DNA from: Catellatospora sp. IY07-71
GTDB lineage: Bacteria; Actinomycetota; Actinomycetes; Mycobacteriales; Micromonosporaceae
Length of the DNA: 64,000 nt
Direction: 5' to 3'
Assembly (NCBI RefSeq): GCF_018326265.1
Contig: NZ_AP023360.1
Coordinates: 3,029,501-3,093,500 of the forward strand
A program made the translations under genes and the position numbers. Of the stretch, positions 36,536-44,077 are shown one piece after another. The notes beneath the pieces were generated by a model. That model saw only the letters and a program-made list of their open reading frames with translations. It was not told the origin of the DNA and did not search any database. The first letter of the stretch is position 1, and the number at the start of each line of letters is the position of its first letter.

Positions 36536-37075
36536 GTGGCCGTCGTCGTCGCGATCAGCGGCTCGCCCTCGCCGTCGTCGCGCACCGCGCGTGTGCTGGC
36601 CAGTGTCGCGAGCGGTCTGGACGCCGAGATCGACACCATCGCGGTACGCGAGCTGCCCGCCGACGTCCTGCTCGGCTGCGACCCGGGGCACCCGGTCATC
36701 CTCGACATAGCCGAGCGGCTCCAGCGCGCCGACGGCGTGATAGTCGCCACACCCGTCTACAAGGCCGCCTACAGCGGGGTGCTCAAGGCGCTGCTGGACC
36801 TGCTGCCGCAGTACGCCCTCGCGGGCAAGACGGTGCTGCCGCTGGCCACCGGCGGCACAGTGGCGCACGTGCTCGCCATCGACTACGCGCTGCGCCCGGT
36901 GCTCACCACGATGGGCGCCACCCACGTGCTGCCCGGCTACTTCGTGCACGACCAGCTCATCAGCGACGGCCCGGACGGTGGTGTCGTCATCGCCGAACCG
37001 GCCCGCAGCCTTCTCGACGGCGTGGTTGCCGCCTTCGCCGACGCCCTCACCGCCAAGACCGCCGCCGTCGCCTGA
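36536..37075 (+). CDS. NAD(P)H-dependent FMN reductase (SsuE-type flavodoxin fold)
   Basis: A 179-residue flavodoxin-like reductase. The phosphate-binding loop is AISGSPSPSSRTARVL at the N-terminus. It continues with ADGVIVATPVYKAAYSGVLKALLDLLPQYALAGKTVLPLA, the core of the NADPH-dependent FMN reductase family that supplies reduced flavin to monooxygenases. No SsuD/SsuC partner is adjacent. The GTG at 36536 follows AGGGGGAG and begins directly at the first beta strand. It precedes the ADP-ribose-related cluster on the same strand but a palindromic element separates them. Confidence 0.88.
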   Translation: MAVVVAISGSPSPSSRTARVLASVASGLDAEIDTIAVRELPADVLLGCDPGHPVILDIAERLQRADGVIVATPVYKAAYSGVLKALLDLLPQYALAGKTVLPLATGGTVAHVLAIDYALRPVLTTMGATHVLPGYFVHDQLISDGPDGGVVIAEPARSLLDGVVAAFADALTAKTAAVA

Positions 37076-37095
37076 CGAGGGCTGGGCTGGCAGGC

Positions 37096-37160
37096 ATGAT
37101 CGCGAGTTCGTGTCCGAAGGTGCGGTCTGAGCACAGGTTTTGACACGCAACAGCGATCAT
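37096..37160. repeat. Dispersed 65-nt imperfect palindrome, family 3 (copy 2)
   Basis: The left arm ATGATCGCGAGTTCGTGTC and right arm GACACGCAACAGCGATCAT flank a 27-nt spacer. It shares CACAGGTTYTGACACG with the copy at 3327 and its left arm with the copy at 52127. Confidence 0.82.
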
Positions 37161-37243
37161 CGGGCCGGACCCCGACCTGGACCGGCCGGACCGCGCCAGC
37201 CGCGCCGCAAAACGGTCGACAGCGTCCGCCCACCGGCCGGATC

Positions 37244-37819
37244 ATGCTGGTCATGACGACGCCCACCCGACAGATCAGGGCGGTGTTCGACGACAGCACG
37301 ATCACCGTCTATCAGGCATACCGTCCCGAGATCGGCGACGCCGCACTCGCCCTGGGACGTTTCCCCGACTGGTATCGCCGCGACCGGATGACCTGGATCA
37401 AGCCCTCGTTCCTGTGGATGATGTACCGCTGTGGCTGGGCGACGAAGCCCGGTCAGGAGCGCGTGCTGGCGGTCCGGCTGCGGCGCGACGGCTTCGAGGC
37501 CGCCGTCCGGCAGGCCGTGCCCAGCCACCACGACCGCGACGCGTACCCGGAGCGGGCCGACTGGCAGCGTGCGCTCAAGCGCTCGCCGGTCCGGGTCCAG
37601 TGGGACCCCGAACGCGACCTGCACCACCGGCCCCTGCCGCACCGGGCGATCCAGCTCGGCCTGTCCGGCACGGCCGTGCACTCCTACGTGGACGAGTGGA
37701 CCGTCGGCATCACCGACGCCACCGCCCTGGCCCACGAGATCCACGCCCTGGTGCAGGCCCGTGACCTGGACGCGGCGACCCGCATGCTGCCCGCCGAGCG
37801 CGCCTACCCCCTGGTTTAG
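37244..37819 (+). CDS. DUF4291 family protein
   Basis: A 191-residue soluble protein of the DUF4291 family. The signatures are IRAVFDDSTITVYQAY (11-26), RDRMTWIKPSFLWMMYRCGW (47-66; 20 residues) and KPGQERVLAVRL (68-79). I know no established function for the family. The dense aromatic, Arg and Gln conservation suggests an enzyme binding a nucleotide-like ligand, but that is inference. It is convergent with a macrodomain gene (stops overlap by 4 nt), followed by a NADAR gene, so a role in ADP-ribose chemistry is suspected. The start is ATG 37244 or 37253; neither has a clear ribosome-binding site. Confidence 0.85.
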   Translation: MLVMTTPTRQIRAVFDDSTITVYQAYRPEIGDAALALGRFPDWYRRDRMTWIKPSFLWMMYRCGWATKPGQERVLAVRLRRDGFEAAVRQAVPSHHDRDAYPERADWQRALKRSPVRVQWDPERDLHHRPLPHRAIQLGLSGTAVHSYVDEWTVGITDATALAHEIHALVQARDLDAATRMLPAERAYPLV

Positions 37820-38289
37820 AAGTCGTACACCGTCACCGGCACCCCGGCGGCGAGCAGCGTGCCTTTGACGAGCGGCTCGATCCGCTCCCACCTGCCGCCG
37901 GACAGCCCGCAGCCGATCCGTGGCATGTGCACCGACGCCTCCAGCCGCTTCGCCTCGACCGCCAGCTTCGCCAGGCACGCCTCGATCGCCTCATACCGCA
38001 CCGGCGGGCCGGAACTGCCCGTCTTCGTGCCCCGCTGGCCGACCATGTTCGCCACCCAGGTGTCCGGCAGCACCTGCACCAGGCGCAGCGCGCCGAGGCC
38101 GAAGTCGTTGCGGGCGCGCTCCCGGTGCCAGCGCCGGAAGTCGCGCTCCGGCTCGGGCCAGCGCCGCGAGATCGCGAGCACGAAGCCCTTGCCCCAGCCG
38201 CCCGCGTCGTTGCACACGTGCGCGATCACCTTCGGGCCCTTGGCCTGCGGGCTGGTCGCGTCGCCCTTGATGACCGTCAGCGTGCTCAC
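37816..38289 (-). CDS. Macrodomain protein (ALC1/TARG1-like ADP-ribose-binding fold)
   Basis: A 157-residue single macrodomain. It starts LTVIKGDATSPQAKGPKVIA, with the ligand loop HVCNDAGGWGKGF (24-36) and the diphosphate-binding region QRGTKTGSSGPPVRYEAIEA. The end is MPRIGCGLSGGRWERIEPLV. Macrodomains of this clade bind ADP-ribose and several remove ADP-ribose from proteins or DNA bases. The catalytic Asp that follows GCGL in TARG1 is not present (GCGLSGG). Activity could therefore differ or rest on other residues. The GTG at 38289 opens directly at the first strand. It is divergent from the NADAR gene with 70 nt between starts. Confidence 0.88.
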   Translation of the reverse strand: MSTLTVIKGDATSPQAKGPKVIAHVCNDAGGWGKGFVLAISRRWPEPERDFRRWHRERARNDFGLGALRLVQVLPDTWVANMVGQRGTKTGSSGPPVRYEAIEACLAKLAVEAKRLEASVHMPRIGCGLSGGRWERIEPLVKGTLLAAGVPVTVYDF

Positions 38290-38359
38290 GGCGCCATTCT
38301 GCGCCGTGCCGGTGACAACCCGCTCGCGTTTTCCGGGCCGGTCGGGCAGGCTGGCGCGC

Positions 38360-38923
38360 ATGTCACCGCGTACCGTCGCCGAGCTCACGGCCCTGGTGGA
38401 GGCCGGTCGTAAGCCGAAGTACCTGATGTTCTGGGGCCACCAGCCGCAGCCGGACGGCAGCGTCGGCCAGGGTTGCCTGAGCCAGTGGTGGCCGGCCGCG
38501 TTCACCGCCGACGGCCACGCGTTCGCCAGCGCCGAGCACTACATGATGTGGCGCAAGGCGAACCTGTTCCGAGACACCGCGACCGCGGCCCGCATCCTGG
38601 CCGTGGACCACCCGCAGCAGGCCAAGGGCCTGGGCCGCGAGGTACGCGGGTTCGACCAGGCGGTCTGGGAGCGGGAGCGGTTCGGCATCGTGGTGGCGGG
38701 CAGCGTCGCGAAGTTCGGTCAGGACGACGCGCTGCGCGCGTACCTGCTGGGCACGGGTCAGCGGGTGCTGGTGGAGGCCAGCCCGGTCGACGCGGTGTGG
38801 GGCATCGGCCTGTCCGCCCGCGACGACGCGGCCTGGGACCCGCGCCGCTGGCCGGGCCTGAACCTGCTCGGCTTCGCCCTGATGGAGGCACGCGACCGGC
38901 TCGGCGGCGCCGGCCTCAGCTGA
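38360..38923 (+). CDS. NADAR family protein (YbiA-like)
   Basis: A 187-residue NADAR-domain protein. Conserved stretches are YLMFWGHQPQ, LSQWWPAAFTADGHAFASAE (catalytic-type E59), HYMMWRKANLFRD and VWGIGLSARDDAAW (WGIGL at 147-151). NADAR proteins are N-glycosidase-like enzymes. Members remove ADP-ribose from guanine in nucleic acid as antidotes of DarT1-like toxins, or process riboflavin/NAD intermediates. It is divergent from the macrodomain gene. No DarT-like toxin is recognisable next to it. The ATG follows GGCAGGCTGG. Confidence 0.9.
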   Translation: MSPRTVAELTALVEAGRKPKYLMFWGHQPQPDGSVGQGCLSQWWPAAFTADGHAFASAEHYMMWRKANLFRDTATAARILAVDHPQQAKGLGREVRGFDQAVWERERFGIVVAGSVAKFGQDDALRAYLLGTGQRVLVEASPVDAVWGIGLSARDDAAWDPRRWPGLNLLGFALMEARDRLGGAGLS

Positions 38924-38947
38924 GTTCGCCGTGGCGGGCGGCGGGGC

Positions 38948-39637
38948 TCAGCGGCCGTTGTCGAAGGCGGGCAGGTGGCGGTCGCGGGCGGAGGTGACGT
39001 GGTGGCGCATCGCCGCCTCGGCCTCGTCGGCGTCGCCCTTGGCGATGGCGGCGGCGATGCGTTTGTGCTCGCCCGCGGTGTCGCCGGTGCCGGCCGAGGG
39101 GAAGTACAGCCGGTGCAGGTGCAGGTGGGAGTGCAGCCGGATGATGGACTCGCGCAGCAGGCCGCTGCCGGAGGTCTCCGCGATCAGGTCGTGGAACTTC
39201 GCGTCGAGCGCGGTGAACGCGGCGTGACGCCGGTAGCCGTCGCCTGCCTCGACGCCGACCGTGGCGGCGGCCTCCTCCTTGACCCGGCGGCGCTGCTCGG
39301 CGTCGGCGTGCACGGCGGCACGGCGGGCGGCGGCGGGTTCGAGCAGCAGCCGCATCTCGAAGAGCTCCTCGAACTCGGCACGGGTGAGCAGCGAGGTGGT
39401 CGTGTAGCCGGACATCGCCCGCTTGCGGACCAGGCCGTCGGACTCCAGCCGGGCCAGCGCCTCGCGGACGGGGGTGGGGGAGACCTCGAGGGTACGGGCG
39501 AGGCCGTCGATGCTCACCCGCTCGCCGGGCGGGACGGCGTGTTCCATGATCAGCGTTTTCAGCGATTCATAGACGTCGTCAGTCAGCGTGAGCCGCTGCG
39601 CGGGCCGGACGCGGCCCGAGATGGGCGGTGTGACCAT
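38948..39637 (-). CDS. GntR/FadR-family repressor of the fucose-type sugar-acid genes
   Basis: A regulator of about 229 residues. The winged helix is LTDDVYESLKTLIMEHAVPP then VSIDGLARTLEVSPTPVREA (LARLESDGLV). An FCD effector domain follows with metal/ligand residues AKFHDLIAETSGS, RLHSHLHLHR and EHKRIAAAI. FCD regulators bind sugar acids or other carboxylates. The gene is divergent from the lactonase-FAH genes, with the palindromic TATAGGATCTA between them. The same core recurs before the second half of the pathway, so this protein probably represses both. The ATG at 39637 follows AAGGGG; an earlier ATG at 39676 would overlap the promoter. Confidence 0.9.
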   Translation of the reverse strand: MVTPPISGRVRPAQRLTLTDDVYESLKTLIMEHAVPPGERVSIDGLARTLEVSPTPVREALARLESDGLVRKRAMSGYTTTSLLTRAEFEELFEMRLLLEPAAARRAAVHADAEQRRRVKEEAAATVGVEAGDGYRRHAAFTALDAKFHDLIAETSGSGLLRESIIRLHSHLHLHRLYFPSAGTGDTAGEHKRIAAAIAKGDADEAEAAMRHHVTSARDRHLPAFDNGR

Positions 39638-39691
39638 CTTGCACCCCTTGACTGTCGCCGTCGTGAGCGAGTACACCTTACCGATACGGCA

Positions 39692-39710
39692 ATGATATAG
39701 GATCTATGAT
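39692..39710. promoter_or_regulatory. Probable GntR operator 1 (TATAGGATCTA core)
   Basis: ATGATATAGGATCTATGAT contains the ATAG-N3-CTAT dyad and the 11-mer TATAGGATCTA (39696-39706). That 11-mer is repeated exactly at 45448-45458. It sits between the divergent GntR gene and the lactonase gene, in a rare AT-rich patch, 20 nt before the lactonase start. Confidence 0.75.
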
Positions 39711-39729
39711 TCTACGGAAGGGCGACCAC

Positions 39730-40572
39730 GTGCGGATCGACGCGCACCACCACCTGTGGACCGCCGACTACGCCTGGCTGGGCGAACCCGGCCTGGAGCG
39801 GCTGCGGCGCGACTACACGGTCGACGACCTGCGCCGCGAGCTGCCGACCGCGAAGATCGACTTTACCGTGCTGGTCGAGGCGGGGCAGTGCCGGCTGGCG
39901 GAGACCGAGCGCTTCCTCGCCCTGGCCGAGCAGACCCCGGAGATCGCCGGGGTGGTCGGCTGGGCCTCGCTGACCGATCCCGACCTGCCCGGCACCATCG
40001 CCGCGCTGCTCGCCGGGCCCGGCGGCGACCTGCTGGTGGGCATCCGCGACCAGGTGCAGGCCGTCGCCGATCCGGCCTATCTGGCCCGCCCGGACGTACG
40101 CGGCGCGCTGCGCGCGATCGGCTCCGCCGGGCTCGCCTTCGACCTGGTGGTGCGCGCCGACCAGCTGCCCGCCTGCGCGGCGGCCGTGCAGGCCGTGCCC
40201 AACACCATGTTCGTCCTCGACCACCTGGGCAAACCACGGATCACGGCGGACGGGCTGCGCGACTGGCGGGACGCGGTGGCCCCGCTGGCGATCTGCGACA
40301 ACGCCGTGACGAAACTGTCCGGGCTGCTCACCGAGGCCGGTCCGGACTGGACGGTCGAGGCGATCGCGCCGTTCGTGGAGACCGCGCTGGAGCTGTTCGG
40401 CCCCGACCGCGTCATGGTCGGCTCGGACTGGCCGGTGTGCGAGCTGGTCGCCTCGTACGCCGACGCGGTCGCCGCGGTCACCCAGTGCCTGTCCGGGCTG
40501 TCGCCCGCGGAACGGGCGGCCGTCGAGGGCGGCACCGCCGTACACACCTACGATCTGGAGATCAACCGATGA
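39730..40572 (+). CDS. Amidohydrolase-family lactonase (L-fuconolactonase type)
   Basis: A 280-residue amidohydrolase-2 family enzyme. The metal motif IDAHHHLW is at the N-terminus. VLVEAGQCRLAETERFL and LDHLGKP follow, and the end is MVGSDWPVCEL with the metal-binding Asp. Such enzymes hydrolyse sugar-acid lactones; together with L-fuconate dehydratase the likely substrate is L-fucono-lactone. The GTG at 39730 lies 7 nt after GGAAGGG, making it preferable to the ATG at 39706, which is inside the operator. The stop overlaps the next gene (ATGA). Confidence 0.88.
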   Translation: MRIDAHHHLWTADYAWLGEPGLERLRRDYTVDDLRRELPTAKIDFTVLVEAGQCRLAETERFLALAEQTPEIAGVVGWASLTDPDLPGTIAALLAGPGGDLLVGIRDQVQAVADPAYLARPDVRGALRAIGSAGLAFDLVVRADQLPACAAAVQAVPNTMFVLDHLGKPRITADGLRDWRDAVAPLAICDNAVTKLSGLLTEAGPDWTVEAIAPFVETALELFGPDRVMVGSDWPVCELVASYADAVAAVTQCLSGLSPAERAAVEGGTAVHTYDLEINR

Positions 40573-41411
40573 AGTTCATGCGGGTCGGCACGCCCGGCGC
40601 GGAGAAGCCGGTGCTGCTGTCCGGCGGGCGGCACTACGACCTGTCCGGGATCACCGCCGACATCGACGGCGCGTTCCTGGCCGACGACGGGATCGCCCGG
40701 GTCCGCGCGGCCCAGGCCGGGCTGCCCGAGATCGACGTGACCGGGCTCCGGGTCGGCGCGCCGGTGGCCCGGCCGGGCGTGGTGCTGTGCGTGGGGCAGA
40801 ACTACGCGGCGCACGCCGCCGAGTCGGGCGCGCCGCCGCCGACCACCCCGATCGTCTTCTACAAGGCCCCGAACAGCGTCGTCGGCCCGTACGACGAGGT
40901 GCTCATCCCGCGTGGCTCGACCACCACCGACTGGGAGGTCGAGCTGGCGGTGGTCATCGGCCGCCGCGCGCGTTACCTGGAGTCCCCGGCGCACGCCCTC
41001 GACCACGTCGCCGGTTACCTGCTGTCCAACGACGTGTCGGAGCGGGACTTCCAGCTGCACCAGTCGGGCGGGCAGTGGTCCAAGGGCAAGTCGTGCGAGA
41101 CGTTCCAGCCGCTCGGGCCGTGGCTGGTCACCCCCGACGAGCTCGCCGACGTGCAGAGTCTGGGCCTGCGCTCGTGGGTCAACGGCGAGGTCCGGCAGGA
41201 CTCCAGCACCAAGGACATGATCTTCGACGTGGCGTACCTGATCTGGCACCTGTCGCAGTACACGGTGCTGGACCCGGGCGACGTGGTGAACACCGGTACG
41301 CCGCAGGGCGTGGGCCTGTCCGGCCGGTTCCCGTACCTGGCCGAGGGCGATGTGGTCGAGGTCGAGATCGACGGGCTGGGCCGCCAGCGCGTCACGATGG
41401 GCCAGGCCTGA
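40569..41411 (+). CDS. Fumarylacetoacetase-family hydrolase (2,4-diketo-3-deoxy-L-fuconate hydrolase candidate)
   Basis: A 280-residue FAH-superfamily enzyme. The conserved LCVGQNYAAHAAESG, PIVFYKAPNSVVGPYDEVLI, DWEVELAVVIGRRARY (metal Glu/Glu/Asp) and FDVAYLIWHLSQ are present. NTGTPQGVG ends the core. In the non-phosphorylated L-fucose route this family cleaves 2,4-diketo-3-deoxy-L-fuconate to pyruvate and L-lactate. It is translationally coupled to the lactonase gene. The specific substrate is assigned from gene context, not from the sequence alone. A hairpin terminator follows. Confidence 0.88.
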   Translation: MKFMRVGTPGAEKPVLLSGGRHYDLSGITADIDGAFLADDGIARVRAAQAGLPEIDVTGLRVGAPVARPGVVLCVGQNYAAHAAESGAPPPTTPIVFYKAPNSVVGPYDEVLIPRGSTTTDWEVELAVVIGRRARYLESPAHALDHVAGYLLSNDVSERDFQLHQSGGQWSKGKSCETFQPLGPWLVTPDELADVQSLGLRSWVNGEVRQDSSTKDMIFDVAYLIWHLSQYTVLDPGDVVNTGTPQGVGLSGRFPYLAEGDVVEVEIDGLGRQRVTMGQA

Positions 41412-41423
41412 GCGGAGAAGCCC

Positions 41424-41460
41424 GGAGGCGGTGCGGCCGGCGGCGTGCCGCACCGCCTCC
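41424..41460 (+). terminator. Hairpin terminator after the FAH-family gene
   Basis: GGAGGCGGTGCGGC (41424-41437) pairs with GCCGCACCGCCTCC (41447-41460) around a 9-nt loop, starting 13 nt after the stop codon. Confidence 0.8.
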
Positions 41461-41567
41461 GTCCACATCGCGCGCAGTCGAGGATGCGACACATTCACGG
41501 TCAGTGGCGGCTCCTGCTCCGAACGTAGTCTCGGTCGATCTGCTTCTCTCTCACGGGCGGGGGCCAC

Positions 41568-43118
41568 ATGAGATCGACGAGAATCGCCGCGGGTGCCGCG
41601 GTCACCATCGCCGCACTGGCCGCGGCACAGCTCTGCACCGCCGCACCGGCGGCGGCCGCCATCGGGTACGCCTCGGTCCACTCGCCGGGCCTGGTCAACG
41701 AGCTGCGGATGGCCTGTGACGGGCCGTCGCACGTCTTCGGCCCCGGCGGGCGCGGGCACACCCGCTCCGACTTCGACGGGGACCGGTCGGAGGACCTGGT
41801 GAGCTTCGGGGTCGACCAGCTCACCGGCCACCGGGTGGTGGTCGTGCAGCTCACCGGGCTGCGCTGCGTCTTCTACGGCCCGGCGGCCGCCGACTCGATC
41901 GAGGCCGTGGCCACCGGCGACCTCGACCACGACGGCTACGACGACCTGGCGCTCGGCATGCCGGGCCACTTCGCGGGCGCGGGCGCCGTCTGGGTCGTGC
42001 CCGGCCACCCGTCCGGGTTCGACATCTCGTTCAGCAGCTACTGGCAGCAGAACACGGCCGGGGTGCCGGGGGAGGGCAACGCCGGGGACGGCTTCGGCTC
42101 CGCGCTGGCGGTCGGCGACCTCACCGACGACGGATACGCCGAGCTCGCGATCGGCGCGCCGGGCGAGCAGTCCGGCGCGTTCCCCGGCGCGGGCGCGGTG
42201 ACCGTGCTCTACGGCTCCGCGAGCGACCTGACCACCACCGGCGCGCAGCGCTTCCACACCGGCCTGGCCAGCGTGCCGGGCGAGCCCGCCGGGCCGGACG
42301 AGGCGTTCGGCCGCGCGCTGGCGATCGGCGACGTGACCGGCGACGGCAGCGGGGACCTGGCGATCGGCTCGGCGGCCGGCGACGGCAGCGTCATGCTGCT
42401 GCAGGGCTCCGCGACGGGCGTGGTCACCACCGGCGCCGACGTGGTCACCGGTGCCGAGGTGTCCACCGCGAACGTCACCGTGCACGGCTTCGGCGACCTG
42501 CTGACCGCCGCCGACGTCACCGGCGACGGTCTCGCCGAGGTCATCGCGGGCGCGCCGGACAGCGACGTGAAGGGCAAGGCCGCGGCCGGTGCCGTGGTGG
42601 TGCTGGAGGGCCGCCCCGGCGGCATCGCGGCGACGGCGCGACAACTGCTCGGCCAGGGCAGCACCCCCGGCATCCCGGGTACGCCCACCGCGGGCGACCG
42701 CTTCGGGGCCGCCGTGGCGACCGGCGAGATCGACGGCACCGCGCCGTTCGACCTGGCAGTCGGCGGGCCCGGCGAGGACATCGCGGGCCAGGCCGACGCG
42801 GGTGTGGTGGCGATCGTGCCCGGCGCTCCGGTGCTCGGCGTGGGCAGCACGCAGGTCACGGTGTCCTCCCTCGGGATGAACGCGCAGCCCACCGGCCAGT
42901 TCGGCACCTGGCTGACGGTCGTCGACCGCTGGCACGACAACAACCAGGGCGATCTTGCCGTGGGTATGCCCAACACGCCGGACGGCACCGTGCCCGACAG
43001 CGGCGTCCTGTTCATCTTCGAGGGCGTCCCCGGCGGCCAGCAGGTCGACGAGACCCTCAACTGCGTCCAGGTGCAGACCCCGACCGACGTCGTGCTCCGG
43101 CACCTCGGCTCGGCGTAG
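41568..43118 (+). CDS. Secreted FG-GAP (integrin-alpha-like beta-propeller) repeat protein
   Basis: A 516-residue exported protein. The signal peptide is about 1-31 (AAA-A). A short Cys-containing start precedes about six FG-GAP repeats with Ca2+-loop motifs such as DFDGDRSEDLVSFG, GDLDHDGYDDLALGMPG, GDLTDDGYAELAIGAPG and GDVTGDGSGDLAIGSA. It forms an extracellular beta-propeller, probably for adhesion or as an inactive scaffold; no enzymatic residues are evident. It lies between the two halves of the sugar-acid pathway, with its own upstream space and terminators. A shared function is therefore uncertain. Confidence 0.9.
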   Translation: MRSTRIAAGAAVTIAALAAAQLCTAAPAAAAIGYASVHSPGLVNELRMACDGPSHVFGPGGRGHTRSDFDGDRSEDLVSFGVDQLTGHRVVVVQLTGLRCVFYGPAAADSIEAVATGDLDHDGYDDLALGMPGHFAGAGAVWVVPGHPSGFDISFSSYWQQNTAGVPGEGNAGDGFGSALAVGDLTDDGYAELAIGAPGEQSGAFPGAGAVTVLYGSASDLTTTGAQRFHTGLASVPGEPAGPDEAFGRALAIGDVTGDGSGDLAIGSAAGDGSVMLLQGSATGVVTTGADVVTGAEVSTANVTVHGFGDLLTAADVTGDGLAEVIAGAPDSDVKGKAAAGAVVVLEGRPGGIAATARQLLGQGSTPGIPGTPTAGDRFGAAVATGEIDGTAPFDLAVGGPGEDIAGQADAGVVAIVPGAPVLGVGSTQVTVSSLGMNAQPTGQFGTWLTVVDRWHDNNQGDLAVGMPNTPDGTVPDSGVLFIFEGVPGGQQVDETLNCVQVQTPTDVVLRHLGSA

Positions 43119-43178
43119 CGGCCCGGCCCCTGGAACAGGCGCTCTTCGCACTCGACGCCTGCTCCTCGTGGTGTTCAC

Positions 43179-43232
43179 CGGCGGCCTACACCTTTGGGGA
43201 TGTAGCTACATCCCCAAAGGTGTAGGCCGCCG
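43179..43232. terminator. Perfect 54-bp palindrome between convergent genes
   Basis: The two 27-nt arms (43179-43205 and 43206-43232) are exact reverse complements with no central spacer. The centre reads TGTAG/CTACA and the arms contain CACCTTTGGGGA. It lies between the FG-GAP gene and the SDR gene. As RNA it would fold into a very stable stem and terminate both genes. Confidence 0.8.
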
Positions 43233-43339
43233 ACTTGGTACCCACCGGTGCGAGAGACCGGCGCCTTCCGGGATGCGGAGGCGACCCCGACGATGCCGGG
43301 TCGAATCGAGTACCTGTTCCCGGCGGCTGCCCACGCCGG

Positions 43340-44077
43340 TCAGCGGACCAGGCGCAGGCCGCTCATACCGCCGTCGACCGCGAGCGAGGTGCCGGTGGTC
43401 GCGCCGGAGCGCGGCGAGGCCAGGTAGGCCACGGCCTCGGCGACCTCGTCCGCGGTGACCAGACGGCCGGTCGGCTGGCGGGCGGCCAGTCTCCGCTTCT
43501 CCTCGGCTGGGTCGGCGGCGTCGGCGAGCAGCCGGGCCACCCACGGGGTGTCCACCGTGCCCGGCGCCACGCAGACCACCCGGATGCCCTCGCCGACCAG
43601 GTCGGCGGCCATGGCCAGGGTCAGCGCGTGCACCGCCCCCTTGGTCGCCGAGTAGACGGCCCGGTTCACCAGCCCGGCCCCGGCCGCGATCGACGAGATG
43701 TTCACGATCACGCCGCTCTTGGAGCCGCGCAGGTACGGCAGCGCGGCGCGGCTGGCCCGTGCCACGCCGACCACGTTGACGTCGAGGCAACGTTGCCATT
43801 CGTCGTCGCCGGCCTGCTCGACGGTGCCCACCGCGCTGATGCCGGCGCAGTTGACCAGGATGTCGAGGCTGCCCAGTGTGGCCACCACCCGGGCCATCGC
43901 GTCGTCGAGCGGCGCGGTGACGTCTGCGGTCACCGCGAGGTGCCGTCCGCCCTCGCCGGGCGCGCGGTCGAGGATCGCCACCGCCGCGCCGCGGGCGGCG
44001 AGCAGGTCCGCGACGGCGGCGCCGATGCCGGACGCGCCACCGGTGACGGCGGCGACCAGGCCTGTGTACTCAGACAT
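43340..44077 (-). CDS. Short-chain dehydrogenase (2-keto-3-deoxy-L-fuconate dehydrogenase candidate)
   Basis: A 245-residue classical SDR. The cofactor motif [27 protein letters not shown] (NAG motif), catalytic Ser region [20 protein letters not shown] and YSATKGAV (YxxxK) are all present, and the end is AVDGGMSGL. It oxidises a hydroxy acid or sugar with NAD(P)+. Located directly after L-fuconate dehydratase (8-nt overlap), it fits the step that oxidises 2-keto-3-deoxy-L-fuconate to the 2,4-diketo acid. Its stop faces a 54-bp palindrome. Confidence 0.88.
   Translation of the reverse strand: MSEYTGLVAAVTGGASGIGAAVADLLAARGAAVAILDRAPGEGGRHLAVTADVTAPLDDAMARVVATLGSLDILVNCAGISAVGTVEQAGDDEWQRCLDVNVVGVARASRAALPYLRGSKSGVIVNISSIAAGAGLVNRAVYSATKGAVHALTLAMAADLVGEGIRVVCVAPGTVDTPWVARLLADAADPAEEKRRLAARQPTGRLVTADEVAEAVAYLASPRSGATTGTSLAVDGGMSGLRLVR

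Noticed and set aside
38360-38923. A DarT-like toxin partner for the NADAR protein
   Set aside because: No ART-type toxin is recognisable in the flanking genes. The neighbouring FMN reductase, DUF4291 and GntR proteins do not show DarT motifs.
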